Shown: positions 8,824-16,194 of the stretch, in pieces
Layout of the letters: each line of letters starts with the position of its first letter
Numbering within the stretch: the first letter of the stretch is position 1
DNA from: JBNJEL01 sp051745835
GTDB taxonomy: Bacteria > Bacillota > Halanaerobiia > Halobacteroidales > Acetohalobiaceae
Assembly: GCA_051745835.1 (NCBI GenBank)
Contig: JBNJEL010000027.1
Coordinates: 1-22,027 of the forward strand
Direction: 5' to 3'
Length of the DNA: 22,027 nt
Notes under the pieces: generated by a model
What the model was told of the DNA's origin: nothing
Database searches by the model: none
Seen by the model: only the letters and a program-made list of their open reading frames with translations
Position numbers and translations under genes: made by a program

Positions 8824-9473
8824 TATAGCGCCTCCTCTTTAAGAGATAATACATCTCCATAATTATGATCAGTTGCAGCTAAAATGACTCTATCATCTAA
8901 TTGCAACTTCTGATTATCAGATGAATCTACTACTTTACCATCTCTAATAATAGATAGTAAATGGTTATCACCAATCTCTAAGTCTAGAACAGATTCACCA
9001 GCTAATCTTTCGCCTACCTTATAACTGATAATATCTACGCCAGCCTCGTCATCAATTAAACAGCGTTTGAAGTCATTCTTAAATAATAAATTTCTTACTT
9101 CAAAAGCACCTAACTTAGTAATATTAATAGTTTCTAAACCTAAAGTTCTATATAAAGATTCACGTTCTTGATTATTAACTCTAGTTACAACACGACTAAC
9201 ATTAAATAAATTCTTGGCAACTTGCCCAGCCATAATATTAGTATTATCATCATCTGTCATAGCTAATAATGCATCAGCATCTGTAACTCCCGCTTCTTTT
9301 AGCACCTGTTCATCAATGCCATTACCTTCAATAGTAATTCCATTAAAGTCGGCTTCTAAAATATTAAATGATTCAGAATTTGCATCGATAACCACAATAT
9401 TATGATTTTCCTCCGATAATAAGTTAGCTAATCTTCCTCCTACTGAACCACAACCTACAATTATAATATACAA
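8823..9473 (-). CDS. trkA: TrkA-type RCK regulatory subunit, half-size (first)
   Basis: First gene after the c-di-AMP riboswitch, 216 residues: RCK_N Rossmann domain with GCGSVG (7-12) and D30 for dinucleotide binding, then RCK_C (about 135-215). It is equivalent to one half of a full-length TrkA. The start is TTG (9471-9473), supported by GGAGGG seven bases upstream; no ATG lies near. The stop overlaps the start of the next trkA by one base. RCK_C domains of Firmicute K+ transport proteins are known c-di-AMP sensors, so the nucleotide might act on both the mRNA and the protein. That second role is inference here. Confidence 0.92.
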   Translation of the reverse strand: MYIIIVGCGSVGGRLANLLSEENHNIVVIDANSESFNILEADFNGITIEGNGIDEQVLKEAGVTDADALLAMTDDDNTNIMAGQVAKNLFNVSRVVTRVNNQERESLYRTLGLETINITKLGAFEVRNLLFKNDFKRCLIDDEAGVDIISYKVGERLAGESVLDLEIGDNHLLSIIRDGKVVDSSDNQKLQLDDRVILAATDHNYGDVLSLKEEAL

Positions 9474-9529
9474 TTTAATCCCTCCATAGATCAGATTACT
9501 ATAATTAATTTCAATTAATCCAGATTATC

Positions 9530-9564
9530 CTAAATATAAAATCCACAGGAAGATATACCTGTGG
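9530..9564 (-). terminator. riboswitch-controlled terminator before trkA
   Basis: Stem CCACAGG/CCTGTGG (9543-9549 with 9558-9564), loop of 8. On the minus strand it is followed by ATTTTATATTT. It sits between the c-di-AMP aptamer and the first trkA, as expected for an OFF switch acting on transcription. Confidence 0.85.
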
Positions 9565-9574
9565 TGTTCTAATC

Positions 9575-9740
9575 TTCTCACCCTTTATTGCCTACGAAGT
9601 TAGCTGTCGGGTTCGGATTAAAGGAGTAATCCTACCAAACTTCAGATAATAATTGAGCTATGCTAAAGTTGGATTCACCCCAAAAGAAAGTGGGTCCTCC
9701 GCTTCCATAACTGGAATTCGGCTTAATTAGATATTCATTT
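9575..9740 (-). promoter_or_regulatory. ydaO/yuaA-type cyclic-di-AMP riboswitch
   Basis: The minus strand carries the hallmarks of the ydaO aptamer in order: GCGGAGGACCCA, GGGGUGAAUCC, a variable arm, UAGGAUUACUCC, AAUCCGAACCCGACAGCUAA and CUUCGUAGGC. This is a close match to the family consensus as I know it. A terminator follows. The class binds c-di-AMP and commonly switches off K+ importers and osmolyte or cell-wall genes. Its location directly before trkA-trkA-trkH-trkH fits that role. Confidence 0.93.
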
Positions 9741-9756
9741 CTCTACTTTCTACCTA

Positions 9757-9785
9757 ATTATAATACACTTTATAATTTATGTAAA
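9757..9785 (-). promoter_or_regulatory. promoter of the riboswitch/trk operon
   Basis: -35 TTTACA (9780-9785), spacer of exactly 17, and -10 TATAAT (9757-9762). RNA would start near 9750, just before the aptamer. It begins 5 bases upstream of the ktrA stop (9790), so the trk operon has its own start, separate from ktrBA. Confidence 0.8.
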
Positions 9786-9789
9786 GCAA

Positions 9790-10437
9790 TTAATATTCCT
9801 TTAATTCTTCTAATCCTTCTTCCTTACCCATTACTACTAACACATCACCTCGTTCTATTTGATCATCAGCACTAGGAGCTATATTAACCTCCTCTTCTTT
9901 TTTAATAGCAATTACATTAACTTCAAATTTAGCTCGCAGATTAAGTTCTCGTAATGTACTCCCTATAAATTTATCAGAAACTTGTAATTCAATAATACTA
10001 TAACCTAACGCAACATCTATATAATCTATCACATTTGAAGTAATTAAGTTATAGGCTACTCTCCTTCCCATATCATGTTCAGGGTAGACAATCTTATCCG
10101 CCCCTACTTTCTTTAATACTTTACCATGTAACTCACTTTGAGCTTTAACTACTATATATGAAACTCCAAGTTCATTTAAAATTAAAGTAGCCTCTGTATT
10201 AGCATGAACATCATCTCCAATACTTACTACTGCTACATCAAAGTTATCAACTCTTAACGTTCGTAAAGCTTCTTCATTAGTAGCATCTACTTGAACAGTA
10301 TGAGTTACAACGTCAGCCATTTTCTGAACCGGTTCCTCATCTTTATCAATCGCTAAAATTTCATAACCTTTATCTACCAAAGTATGAGCTATACTCATCC
10401 CAAAGTTACCTAAACCAATAATTACAAATTGTTTCAT
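9790..10437 (-). CDS. ktrA: KtrA-type K+ uptake regulatory subunit
   Basis: Cytoplasmic RCK protein that forms the octameric gating ring under KtrB. The 215 residues hold an RCK_N Rossmann domain with GLGNFG (8-13) and D31, then RCK_C (about 135-215, starting near VIDYIDVALGYSIIEL). I start it at ATG 10435-10437, eight bases after AGGAG. An upstream in-frame GTG (10444-10446) overlaps that ribosome binding site and is unlikely. It lies 31 bases after ktrB in one operon. It belongs to the Ktr (KtrA/KtrC) rather than the Trk branch, judging by IIGLGNFG and the PEHDMGRRVAYNL segment. KtrA RCK_C of Bacillus and Staphylococcus binds c-di-AMP; the same is plausible here but not shown. Confidence 0.94.
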   Translation of the reverse strand: MKQFVIIGLGNFGMSIAHTLVDKGYEILAIDKDEEPVQKMADVVTHTVQVDATNEEALRTLRVDNFDVAVVSIGDDVHANTEATLILNELGVSYIVVKAQSELHGKVLKKVGADKIVYPEHDMGRRVAYNLITSNVIDYIDVALGYSIIELQVSDKFIGSTLRELNLRAKFEVNVIAIKKEEEVNIAPSADDQIERGDVLVVMGKEEGLEELKEY

Positions 10438-10468
10438 CCTTATCACTCCTAGAACTATCTAAATTCTG

Positions 10469-11812
10469 TTATCCTACTAATATCTGTTCTTTAGGATATT
10501 TAATCCCTGATCTTTGCGCTTTATATCCCACCGCTAAAGCTAAAGTTAAAGGACCTACTCGTCCTGCAAACATAGTTAGAGTAATCACCAATCTACCTAA
10601 CTGTGATAATTGATCAGTTACTCCTGTTGACAGTCCCACTGTGCCAAAAGCAGAAACGGTTTCAAAGAATAGATCTAAGAACCTAGCCTCTTCAGTAATA
10701 GTTAAAGTTATAGTTACAGCAACTACCATTAATAAAGAAATAATTATAATAGATAGAGCTTTAAATACAATCTCTCTAGATAAACGCCGCTTAAATATCT
10801 CTATATCCCTACTACCAGTCATTATAGCATAAGCCGCAAGCAAAACTGCTCCAAAAGTAGTTGTCTTTATTCCACCACCAGTTGACCCTGGCGAAGCACC
10901 AATAAACATCAACATAATCACTAAAAAGAGCGTAGATCTTTCTAAAGAACCAGTCGCTAGTGTATTAAATCCTGCTGTACGCGATGTAACTGATAAAAAG
11001 TAAGCTGATAAAACCTTATTTCCGCTAGATAGATCTCCTAATGTATGAGGATTTAAATACTCTAAACTAAAGATAGCTATTGTGCCGCCAATAATTAAGA
11101 ACATAGTAATTGCTAGTACTAATTTAGTCTGTAGTGAGTATCTGCTAAACTTAAATTTAGTATTATATACTTCAGCTATTACTGCAAAACCGATACCACC
11201 AATAATAATCAACGTAGTAATTATAAAGTTAATCGCAATATCTCCTGTAAAACTCTCTAAACTATTACCGAATAGATCGAAACCTGCATTATTAAACGCC
11301 GAAATCGAATGAAAAATAGATAAATAGATCGCCTTAGCTGTTGGAAACTCTTTACTTAATCTTAGAAACAGAAATAACGCACCAACTCCTTCGATACTAA
11401 AAGTAACTAATAATATGTACTTAACTAATCGAATAACACCTGAAAAATGAAGCTGCTCTAAGTCCTTTTGAATTATCAACCAATCCTTTAAAGTCAACTT
11501 TTTCCCTACTAAAATAGCAAATAAAGTTGACATAGTCATAATCCCTAATCCACCAATCTGAATTAAAACCAAAATTACAGTTTGCCCAAACACTGAGAAG
11601 AAAGTACTAGTATTCTCTACGATCAAGCCGGTAACTGCTGTTGCTGAAGTAGCTGTAAATAATGCATCAATTAAAGAGATACTCCCTTGATTAGTTGTAG
11701 CAATAGGTAAGGATAATAAAAAAGTACCAATTAAGATAACAATTAAATAAGCAACCACTAGAGCCTGCGATGGCGTTAAATTATTTAAATTAAATCTTTC
11801 ATCTATTCTCAT
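10469..11812 (-). CDS. ktrB: KtrB-type K+ channel subunit
   Basis: Membrane translocating subunit of the KtrAB K+ uptake system (Na+-dependent in several bacteria). The 447 residues are the usual KtrB length. Filter loops are at about 55-65 (TSATAVTGLIV), 171-180 (SAFNNAGFDL), 275-284 (VTSRTAGFNT) and 387-398 (SAFGTVGLSTGV). The GSTGGGIKT gate loop (309-317) belongs to the middle of the third repeat. The C-terminal Gly447 is characteristic of KtrB dimer-interface tails. ATG is preceded by AAGGGG. It is first in a two-gene operon with ktrA. The 5' leader is too short for a riboswitch, in contrast to the trk operon just downstream. Confidence 0.95.
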   Translation of the reverse strand: MRIDERFNLNNLTPSQALVVAYLIVILIGTFLLSLPIATTNQGSISLIDALFTATSATAVTGLIVENTSTFFSVFGQTVILVLIQIGGLGIMTMSTLFAILVGKKLTLKDWLIIQKDLEQLHFSGVIRLVKYILLVTFSIEGVGALFLFLRLSKEFPTAKAIYLSIFHSISAFNNAGFDLFGNSLESFTGDIAINFIITTLIIIGGIGFAVIAEVYNTKFKFSRYSLQTKLVLAITMFLIIGGTIAIFSLEYLNPHTLGDLSSGNKVLSAYFLSVTSRTAGFNTLATGSLERSTLFLVIMLMFIGASPGSTGGGIKTTTFGAVLLAAYAIMTGSRDIEIFKRRLSREIVFKALSIIIISLLMVVAVTITLTITEEARFLDLFFETVSAFGTVGLSTGVTDQLSQLGRLVITLTMFAGRVGPLTLALAVGYKAQRSGIKYPKEQILVG

Positions 11813-11881
11813 AGCAATCCCCTTTTATATAATTATAGATATTTTCATTAGCTTATTAAATGAAATTTTTCCGCTATTTAC

Positions 11882-11910
11882 ATTATACTATAATCTGTAA
11901 TTAACATAAA
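11882..11910 (-). promoter_or_regulatory. candidate promoter of ktrBA
   Basis: A good -10 TATAAT (11882-11887) lies 17 bases from a weak -35 TTTATG (11905-11910). It sits between the rplT terminator and the ktrB start and is the only candidate there. Confidence 0.5.
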
Positions 11911-11924
11911 CCTAATAAATTACT

Positions 11925-11961
11925 AAAATTAAAAAAGGTACGGGATAAATTCCCATACCTT
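11925..11961 (-). terminator. terminator of infC-rpmI-rplT
   Basis: An 11-base stem with one wobble pair, AAGGTACGGGA/TCCCATACCTT (11935-11945 with 11951-11961), loop of five bases. The minus strand continues TTTTTTAATTTT. It lies 10 bases after the rplT stop. Confidence 0.9.
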
Positions 11962-11971
11962 CAAATAGTCA

Positions 11972-12325
11972 TTAAATATTTTCTTTAGCTACTGCTACTA
12001 AATCAGCAAATGCCTCTTCATCATTAACTGCTAATTCGGCCAACATCTTACGGTTAATATCGATATCTGCTTCTCTTAAACCGTGAATAAATTTGCTATA
12101 AGATAGATCATGCTGTCTAGCTGCAGCATTAATTCGTGTAATCCATAAGCGTCTGAAGTTACGCTTCTTTTGCTTACGATCACGATAAGCATAATTTAAT
12201 GATTTCATAACCTGCTGCTTAGCTGGACGATATAATTTACTCTTAGTACCAAAGTATCCTTTAGCTAATTTAAGGATACGTTTTCTTTTTTTACGGCGTT
12301 TGTTACCTCGTTTAACGCGTGGCAT
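11972..12325 (-). CDS. rplT: 50S ribosomal protein L20
   Basis: Large-subunit ribosomal protein that binds 23S rRNA early in assembly; in Firmicutes and E. coli it also represses its own operon. The 117 residues match the family. The basic N-terminal extension (MPRVKRGNKRRKKRKRILK) is followed by KGYFGTKSKLYRPAKQQVMKS and the globular C-terminal domain with the RRLWITRINAAARQ signature. ATG follows GGAGGG with a good spacer. Third gene of infC-rpmI-rplT, followed by a strong terminator. Confidence 0.98.
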   Translation of the reverse strand: MPRVKRGNKRRKKRKRILKLAKGYFGTKSKLYRPAKQQVMKSLNYAYRDRKQKKRNFRRLWITRINAAARQHDLSYSKFIHGLREADIDINRKMLAELAVNDEEAFADLVAVAKENI

Positions 12326-12348
12326 CTAAATCCCTCCCATCTATTCAA

Positions 12349-12546
12349 TTATTCATAAGGCAGTAATGTATCTAAGTTCTGTTCATCACACTTCTTAGCT
12401 GTATCATCATTTCTTAACTGCTGCTTCTTCTCATTATTTTTTTTAGTCATTAAGTGGTTACGCTTCGACTTTTTATGCTTATACTTACCTTTAGATGTCT
12501 TCTTAAAGCGCTTCTGAGCACCTTTATGAGACTTCATTTTTGGCAT
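12349..12546 (-). CDS. rpmI: 50S ribosomal protein L35
   Basis: Small basic large-subunit protein of 65 residues, the usual length. The MPKMKSHKGAQKRFKKTSKGK start and the later KRNHLMTKK stretch are diagnostic. ATG is preceded by GGAGGTAAAAATT. It lies in the invariant order between infC and rplT, 22-23 bases from each. Confidence 0.97.
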   Translation of the reverse strand: MPKMKSHKGAQKRFKKTSKGKYKHKKSKRNHLMTKKNNEKKQQLRNDDTAKKCDEQNLDTLLPYE

Positions 12547-12568
12547 AATTTTTACCTCCTAATAATAG

Positions 12569-13090
12569 TTATTTATCACTCTTTGGCGTTAAGACCATTA
12601 TCATATTACGACCTTCCATCGAAGGCTTAGATTCAATCTTAGCTAAATCCTTAAGCTCTTCATAATAATCATCCATTAGATCGTATCCTAAGTCTTTATG
12701 AGTGATCTCACGACCACGGAACTTAATCTTAACTTTAACCTTATCTTTATCATTAAGGAATCTTTCTCCCATATTTACTTTAACATTAAAGTCATGCTCT
12801 TCAATCTTCACGCTCATCTGAACTTCTTTAATATTCATTACATTCTGATTCTTCTTAGCCTCTTTAGCCTTTTTAGCCTGTTCATACTTATATTTACCAT
12901 AATCTAAAATTCGACAGACCGATGGATTAGCATTAGGTGCTACTTCAACTAAATCTAACCCTCTATCCTTAGCAATATTAAGCCCCTTCTTAAACGGCAT
13001 AATTCCAATCTGGTCTCCATCATTATCAACTACTCTAATCTCTCGAGCTCTAATCTTTTCATTCACTCTTAAATCATCACTACTACTAAT
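12569..13090 (-). CDS. infC: translation initiation factor IF-3, ATT start
   Basis: IF-3 binds the 30S subunit, checks the start codon and keeps the subunits apart. N-terminal domain (NEKIRAREIRVVDNDG), lysine-rich linker (YEQAKKAKEAKKNQN) and C-terminal domain (KEVQMSVKIEEHDFNVK ... KIKFRGREITHKDLG) are complete. A GTG at 13064-13066 gives 165 residues but has no ribosome binding site. Extending in frame to ATT at 13088-13090 gives 173 residues beginning (M)SSSDDLRVNEKIRAREIRV, which matches the usual IF-3 N-terminus, and puts AGGAGG (13100-13105) exactly nine bases upstream. An AUU start is the known autoregulatory feature of infC in other bacteria: IF-3 discriminates against its own start codon. 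I therefore choose ATT. Confidence 0.95.
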   Translation of the reverse strand: MSSSDDLRVNEKIRAREIRVVDNDGDQIGIMPFKKGLNIAKDRGLDLVEVAPNANPSVCRILDYGKYKYEQAKKAKEAKKNQNVMNIKEVQMSVKIEEHDFNVKVNMGERFLNDKDKVKVKIKFRGREITHKDLGYDLMDDYYEELKDLAKIESKPSMEGRNMIMVLTPKSDK

Positions 13091-13105
13091 TATTACACAC
13101 CTCCT
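13088..13105 (-). promoter_or_regulatory. infC ribosome binding site with ATT start codon
   Basis: AGGAGG (13100-13105), nine bases, then ATT (13088-13090). No ATG, GTG or TTG in this frame lies at a usable distance from the site. This decides the infC start and implies IF-3 autocontrol. Confidence 0.8.
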
Positions 13106-13109
13106 AAAG

Positions 13110-13304
13110 TTTTCACGTCTAAAAAGCCAACAATTAACTTTATTAAATATAGTTAAGCGGGTAGCCTATTTAGACATAGACCACCCGCAATCATTTAATA
13201 TTAGCCATACTACCCCATACGTTGAGTAGTAGCACTACATATTAACCATACCAGCTCTAACTGATAGGTGAGAAGCGGATGGCTTCTACTTTATTGTTCC
13301 CTAG
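13110..13304 (-). promoter_or_regulatory. structured leader of infC operon (L20-type leader candidate)
   Basis: About 200 bases of RNA precede infC. It starts with a hairpin AGAAGC/GCTTCT (13271-13288) followed by CACC, then paired arms around GTAGTGCTACTAC and GGGGTAGTATGG. It ends in a strong stem GCGGGT/ACCCGC (13156-13189) followed by a U-rich region that could act as an attenuator. Firmicute infC operons carry an L20-binding leader of this general layout; assignment to that family is likely but unverified. Confidence 0.6.
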
Positions 13305-13305
13305 A

Positions 13306-13334
13306 ATTATAGCATATTAATTTAGCTAAGTCAA
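13306..13334 (-). promoter_or_regulatory. promoter of infC-rpmI-rplT
   Basis: -35 TTGACT (13329-13334), spacer 17, and extended -10 TGCTATAAT (TATAAT at 13306-13311). It starts five bases after the thrS stop, so the ribosomal operon has its own strong promoter although no terminator separates it from thrS. Confidence 0.85.
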
Positions 13335-13338
13335 ATAT

Positions 13339-15258
13339 TTATGCTTTATTTTCGATCTCTTCTGTAATCTCAGCTTTAAAGTCTGCTAACTTTTTAGCAC
13401 CTAAATCTCCTTCGCGTCTTTCGCGTACTGAAACTGTACTATCTTCTACTTCGTCATCACCTACAATTAACATATACGGAATCTGTTGTACCTGTGCTTC
13501 TCTAATCTTATAACCAACCTTCTCTTGACGGCTGTCAACTTCTACTCTAACACCAGCTTCAGCTAACTCATCCTTAACCTGATAAGCATAATCTAAGTGC
13601 TCGTCAGTAATTGGAATGATCTCTACCTGAGTTGGAGCTAACCAAGTTGGGAAAGCACCACCGTAATGTTCAATTAAAATGCCCATAAAACGTTCTATAC
13701 TACCATAGATAGCTCGGTGAATCATTACTGGGCGGTGATCTTCGCCGTCCTCTCCCACATAAGTTAAATCAAAGCGTTCCGGCATCTGGAAGTCTAACTG
13801 AATAGTACCACACTGCCAAGTACGTCCTAGACAGTCCTCTAAGTTAAAGTCAATCTTAGGGCCATAGAAGGCTCCATCTCCTTCGTTAATTACATAATCT
13901 AAATCATTATCAACTACAGCTTCCTCTAAGGCAGTAGTCGCCTTCTCCCATAATTCATCAGAACCCATTGACTTTTCTGGTCGAGTACTTAATTCAACAG
14001 TATACTTAAAACCAAATACATCATAGATATCTTCAGCTAACTGAATTACCTTCATTAACTCTTCTTTAATCTGCTCTGGTAAACAGTAGATATGAGCATC
14101 ATCCTGCGTAAAGTTTCTTACTCTCATCAGACCATGTAACGTACCAGAACGCTCATGACGATGAACTAAGCCTAACTCCGCCATCCGAATCGGCAGATCA
14201 CGATAACTATGGAGCTTATCTTTATAAATTAAGATAGAACCAGGACAGTTCATCGGCTTAACTGCATAATCATCTTCATCAATCTCAGTAAAGTACATAT
14301 TATCCTGATAGTGATCCCAGTGCCCGGACTGCTTCCATAACTGTTGGTTTAAAATTACTGGTGTCTTAATCTCCTGATAATCAGCCTGACGATGCTCTTC
14401 CTTCCAGAAGTCAACTAATTGGTTACGTAAGACCATACCTTTAGGATGGAAGAAAGGAAAACCAGGTCCCTCCTCATTCAGACTAAATAGATCTAACTTC
14501 TGACCTAACTTACGATGGTCTCGCTTCTTTGCCTCTTCTAAACGATGTAGATGATCCTCTAAATCAGACTGCTTAGGAAAAGCAGTACCGTAAATTCGCT
14601 GTAACATCTCATTATTCTCATCACCGCGCCAGTAAGCTCCGGCTACATTTAACAGCTTAAATCCTTTAGCCTTTGCTTTACCAGTCGAAGGTAAGTGAGG
14701 ACCGCGGCAGAGATCAACAAAATCGCCCTGTTGATAGAAACTTATTTCCTGATCATCAAATTCTTTTAACATTTCAACCTTATACTCTTCGTCCATCTCT
14801 CTCATCTTCTCAATAGCTTCCTCTTTATCTAATTCTAGACGCTCAATATCATAATCCTCTTCGATAATCCGCTGCATCTCATCCTCTATCTTCTCTAGGT
14901 CATTATCTGAGAAGTTCTCCGGAATATCGAAATCATAGTAAAAGCCGTCATCAATTGCTGGCCCAATAGCTAATTGTGTATCTTCAGCCCCGTAAAGATT
15001 CTTAACTGCTTGAGCTAAGATATGTGCCATAGTGTGGCGGTAAACATCTAATCCTTCTTCGGAATCAATAGTAATAATCTCCAACTCAGCATCATCTTCA
15101 ATTAAATAGTCAGCATCTACTTTCTCGCCATCAACCTTACCTGCTACTGTAGCCTTACCTAATCGCGGGCCAATCTCAAAAGCAACATCTCTTACACTTA
15201 CTGCTTCGTCAAACTCTAATACCGATCCATCCGGTAGAGTAATTTCAATTTTATTCAT
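13339..15258 (-). CDS. thrS: threonine--tRNA ligase
   Basis: Class II synthetase charging tRNA-Thr in the cytoplasm. The full-length 639 residues hold a TGS domain (1-61), the alanyl/threonyl editing domain with HxxxH (H75, H79) and CxxxH (C184, H188), a catalytic domain with the zinc ligands C338, H389 and H514, motif 2 (RHERSGTLHGLMRVRNF), and a C-terminal anticodon-binding domain (about 540-639). The ATG follows AGGAGG by eight bases. It is 49 bases behind a nitroreductase-family gene with no terminator between. The Thr T-box lies in front of that gene, so thrS regulation appears to pass through it. Confidence 0.98.
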   Translation of the reverse strand: MNKIEITLPDGSVLEFDEAVSVRDVAFEIGPRLGKATVAGKVDGEKVDADYLIEDDAELEIITIDSEEGLDVYRHTMAHILAQAVKNLYGAEDTQLAIGPAIDDGFYYDFDIPENFSDNDLEKIEDEMQRIIEEDYDIERLELDKEEAIEKMREMDEEYKVEMLKEFDDQEISFYQQGDFVDLCRGPHLPSTGKAKAKGFKLLNVAGAYWRGDENNEMLQRIYGTAFPKQSDLEDHLHRLEEAKKRDHRKLGQKLDLFSLNEEGPGFPFFHPKGMVLRNQLVDFWKEEHRQADYQEIKTPVILNQQLWKQSGHWDHYQDNMYFTEIDEDDYAVKPMNCPGSILIYKDKLHSYRDLPIRMAELGLVHRHERSGTLHGLMRVRNFTQDDAHIYCLPEQIKEELMKVIQLAEDIYDVFGFKYTVELSTRPEKSMGSDELWEKATTALEEAVVDNDLDYVINEGDGAFYGPKIDFNLEDCLGRTWQCGTIQLDFQMPERFDLTYVGEDGEDHRPVMIHRAIYGSIERFMGILIEHYGGAFPTWLAPTQVEIIPITDEHLDYAYQVKDELAEAGVRVEVDSRQEKVGYKIREAQVQQIPYMLIVGDDEVEDSTVSVRERREGDLGAKKLADFKAEITEEIENKA

Positions 15259-15307
15259 AAATATTTCCTCCTAATATATTTAATTATAGTCAGATTATAA
15301 TCATCAG

Positions 15308-15817
15308 TTATAGACTTTCATAATGTACTATCTCATCTAAAGGCTTTCTATCTTTATCAGGCGCAGAAACTTCATCACCTGGATAACCTATAGCTAAAAT
15401 ATTGATAGGTTCAATATTTTCAGGAATATTAAATTCTTCTCTTATAATCTCAGGATCAAAATAACAGATCCATACTGAACCAAGATCAAGCTCTGTAGCC
15501 TCTAACATCATATGATCAGTAACGATACTAGCGTCGATATCTGCGGTATCCATATTATCATAAGGTCTTTTCCAGGTTTCTTCGTGATCAGCACAGACTA
15601 TAATAGCTAGAGGAGCATCATATATTTTAGCTCCTTTTTTAAGTTTATTTAATCGTTCTTCTTTTTGAACTACGACCAGACGCTGAGGTTGACTATTAGT
15701 AGCTGTAGGTGCTAATCTACCTGCTTCTAATATTTTAAGTAATTTCTCTTCTTCAACTTCTTTGGATTTATAATTTCTTATAGAATATCTTTCTCTAGCT
15801 AGTTCTAAAAAGCTCAT
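15308..15817 (-). CDS. nitroreductase-family flavoprotein
   Basis: A 169-residue FMN-dependent oxidoreductase-like protein. The N-terminal RYSIRNYKSKEV and APTATNSQPQRLVVV segments are typical of the nitroreductase fold, where they contact FMN. The C-terminal LAIGYPGDE stretch fits too. It matches the short subfamily (about 165-175 residues) with unknown natural substrate; the family uses NAD(P)H to reduce nitro compounds, quinones or flavins. ATG follows GGAGG. It begins 47 bases after the Thr T-box terminator and ends 49 bases before thrS, so it is expected to be induced by threonine limitation together with thrS. The reason for that coupling is not evident. Confidence 0.9.
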   Translation of the reverse strand: MSFLELARERYSIRNYKSKEVEEEKLLKILEAGRLAPTATNSQPQRLVVVQKEERLNKLKKGAKIYDAPLAIIVCADHEETWKRPYDNMDTADIDASIVTDHMMLEATELDLGSVWICYFDPEIIREEFNIPENIEPINILAIGYPGDEVSAPDKDRKPLDEIVHYESL

Positions 15818-15862
15818 AAATTCAACCTCCTTATTATCAGTTTATAAATTGATTATGATAAT

Positions 15863-15902
15863 AAAAAAAGCCTTTCATCTCTGACTATAGAGACAAAAGG
15901 CT
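15863..15902 (-). terminator. terminator of the Thr T-box leader
   Basis: Imperfect long stem AGCCTTT/AAAGGCT with inner GTCTCT/AGAGA (15869-15902), followed on the minus strand by seven U residues. Confidence 0.88.
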
Positions 15903-16143
15903 GCTTTTGCGGTTCCACTCTACATTATCTATTCCAGCTAATTAAAGAAATAGATAAGCTCATTATCAATTAACGGAATAAGTAATCCGGGTAGTCATAC
16001 TAGATAGATCGTTCTGACACCAACTCCGAGGTGGTTTTCAGTTAAAGATATCTTAGAAAGCTTACAGCCGATAACTTTCATTCTCTGTAAAGATATAACT
16101 AACCTACTCGTCCTCATCATAGTCTTTATTCTATATTCGATTT
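15863..16143 (-). promoter_or_regulatory. T-box leader, specifier ACC (Thr)
   Basis: The T-box sequence UAGAGUGGAACCGC (15909-15922, minus strand) overlaps a terminator. Upstream are GACGAGUAGG (AGUA motif, near 16110), CAGAGA near 16085 and CGGAG after Stem I. The codon ACC (16033-16035) lies five bases before GGAG, as UUC does in the Phe T-box, and encodes threonine. It controls the nitroreductase gene and presumably thrS behind it. Confidence 0.92.
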
Positions 16144-16149
16144 AAGACC

Positions 16150-16178
16150 ATTATAACTCTTAATTAAAATTATGTCAA
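16150..16178 (-). promoter_or_regulatory. consensus sigma-A promoter of the Thr T-box transcript
   Basis: Perfect -35 TTGACA (16173-16178), spacer 17, and perfect -10 TATAAT (16150-16155). The start near 16143 immediately precedes T-box Stem I. A full-consensus promoter fits a gene limited by attenuation rather than initiation. Confidence 0.9.
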
Positions 16179-16194
16179 GAATAAACCAACATGA

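Noticed and set aside
9530..9740. Riboswitch as control element for ktrBA
   Set aside because: It lies downstream of ktrA on the minus strand and has its own promoter; it can only control trkA onward.
10438..10446. GTG start for ktrA
   Set aside because: It overlaps the AGGAG binding site that properly serves the ATG at 10435-10437.
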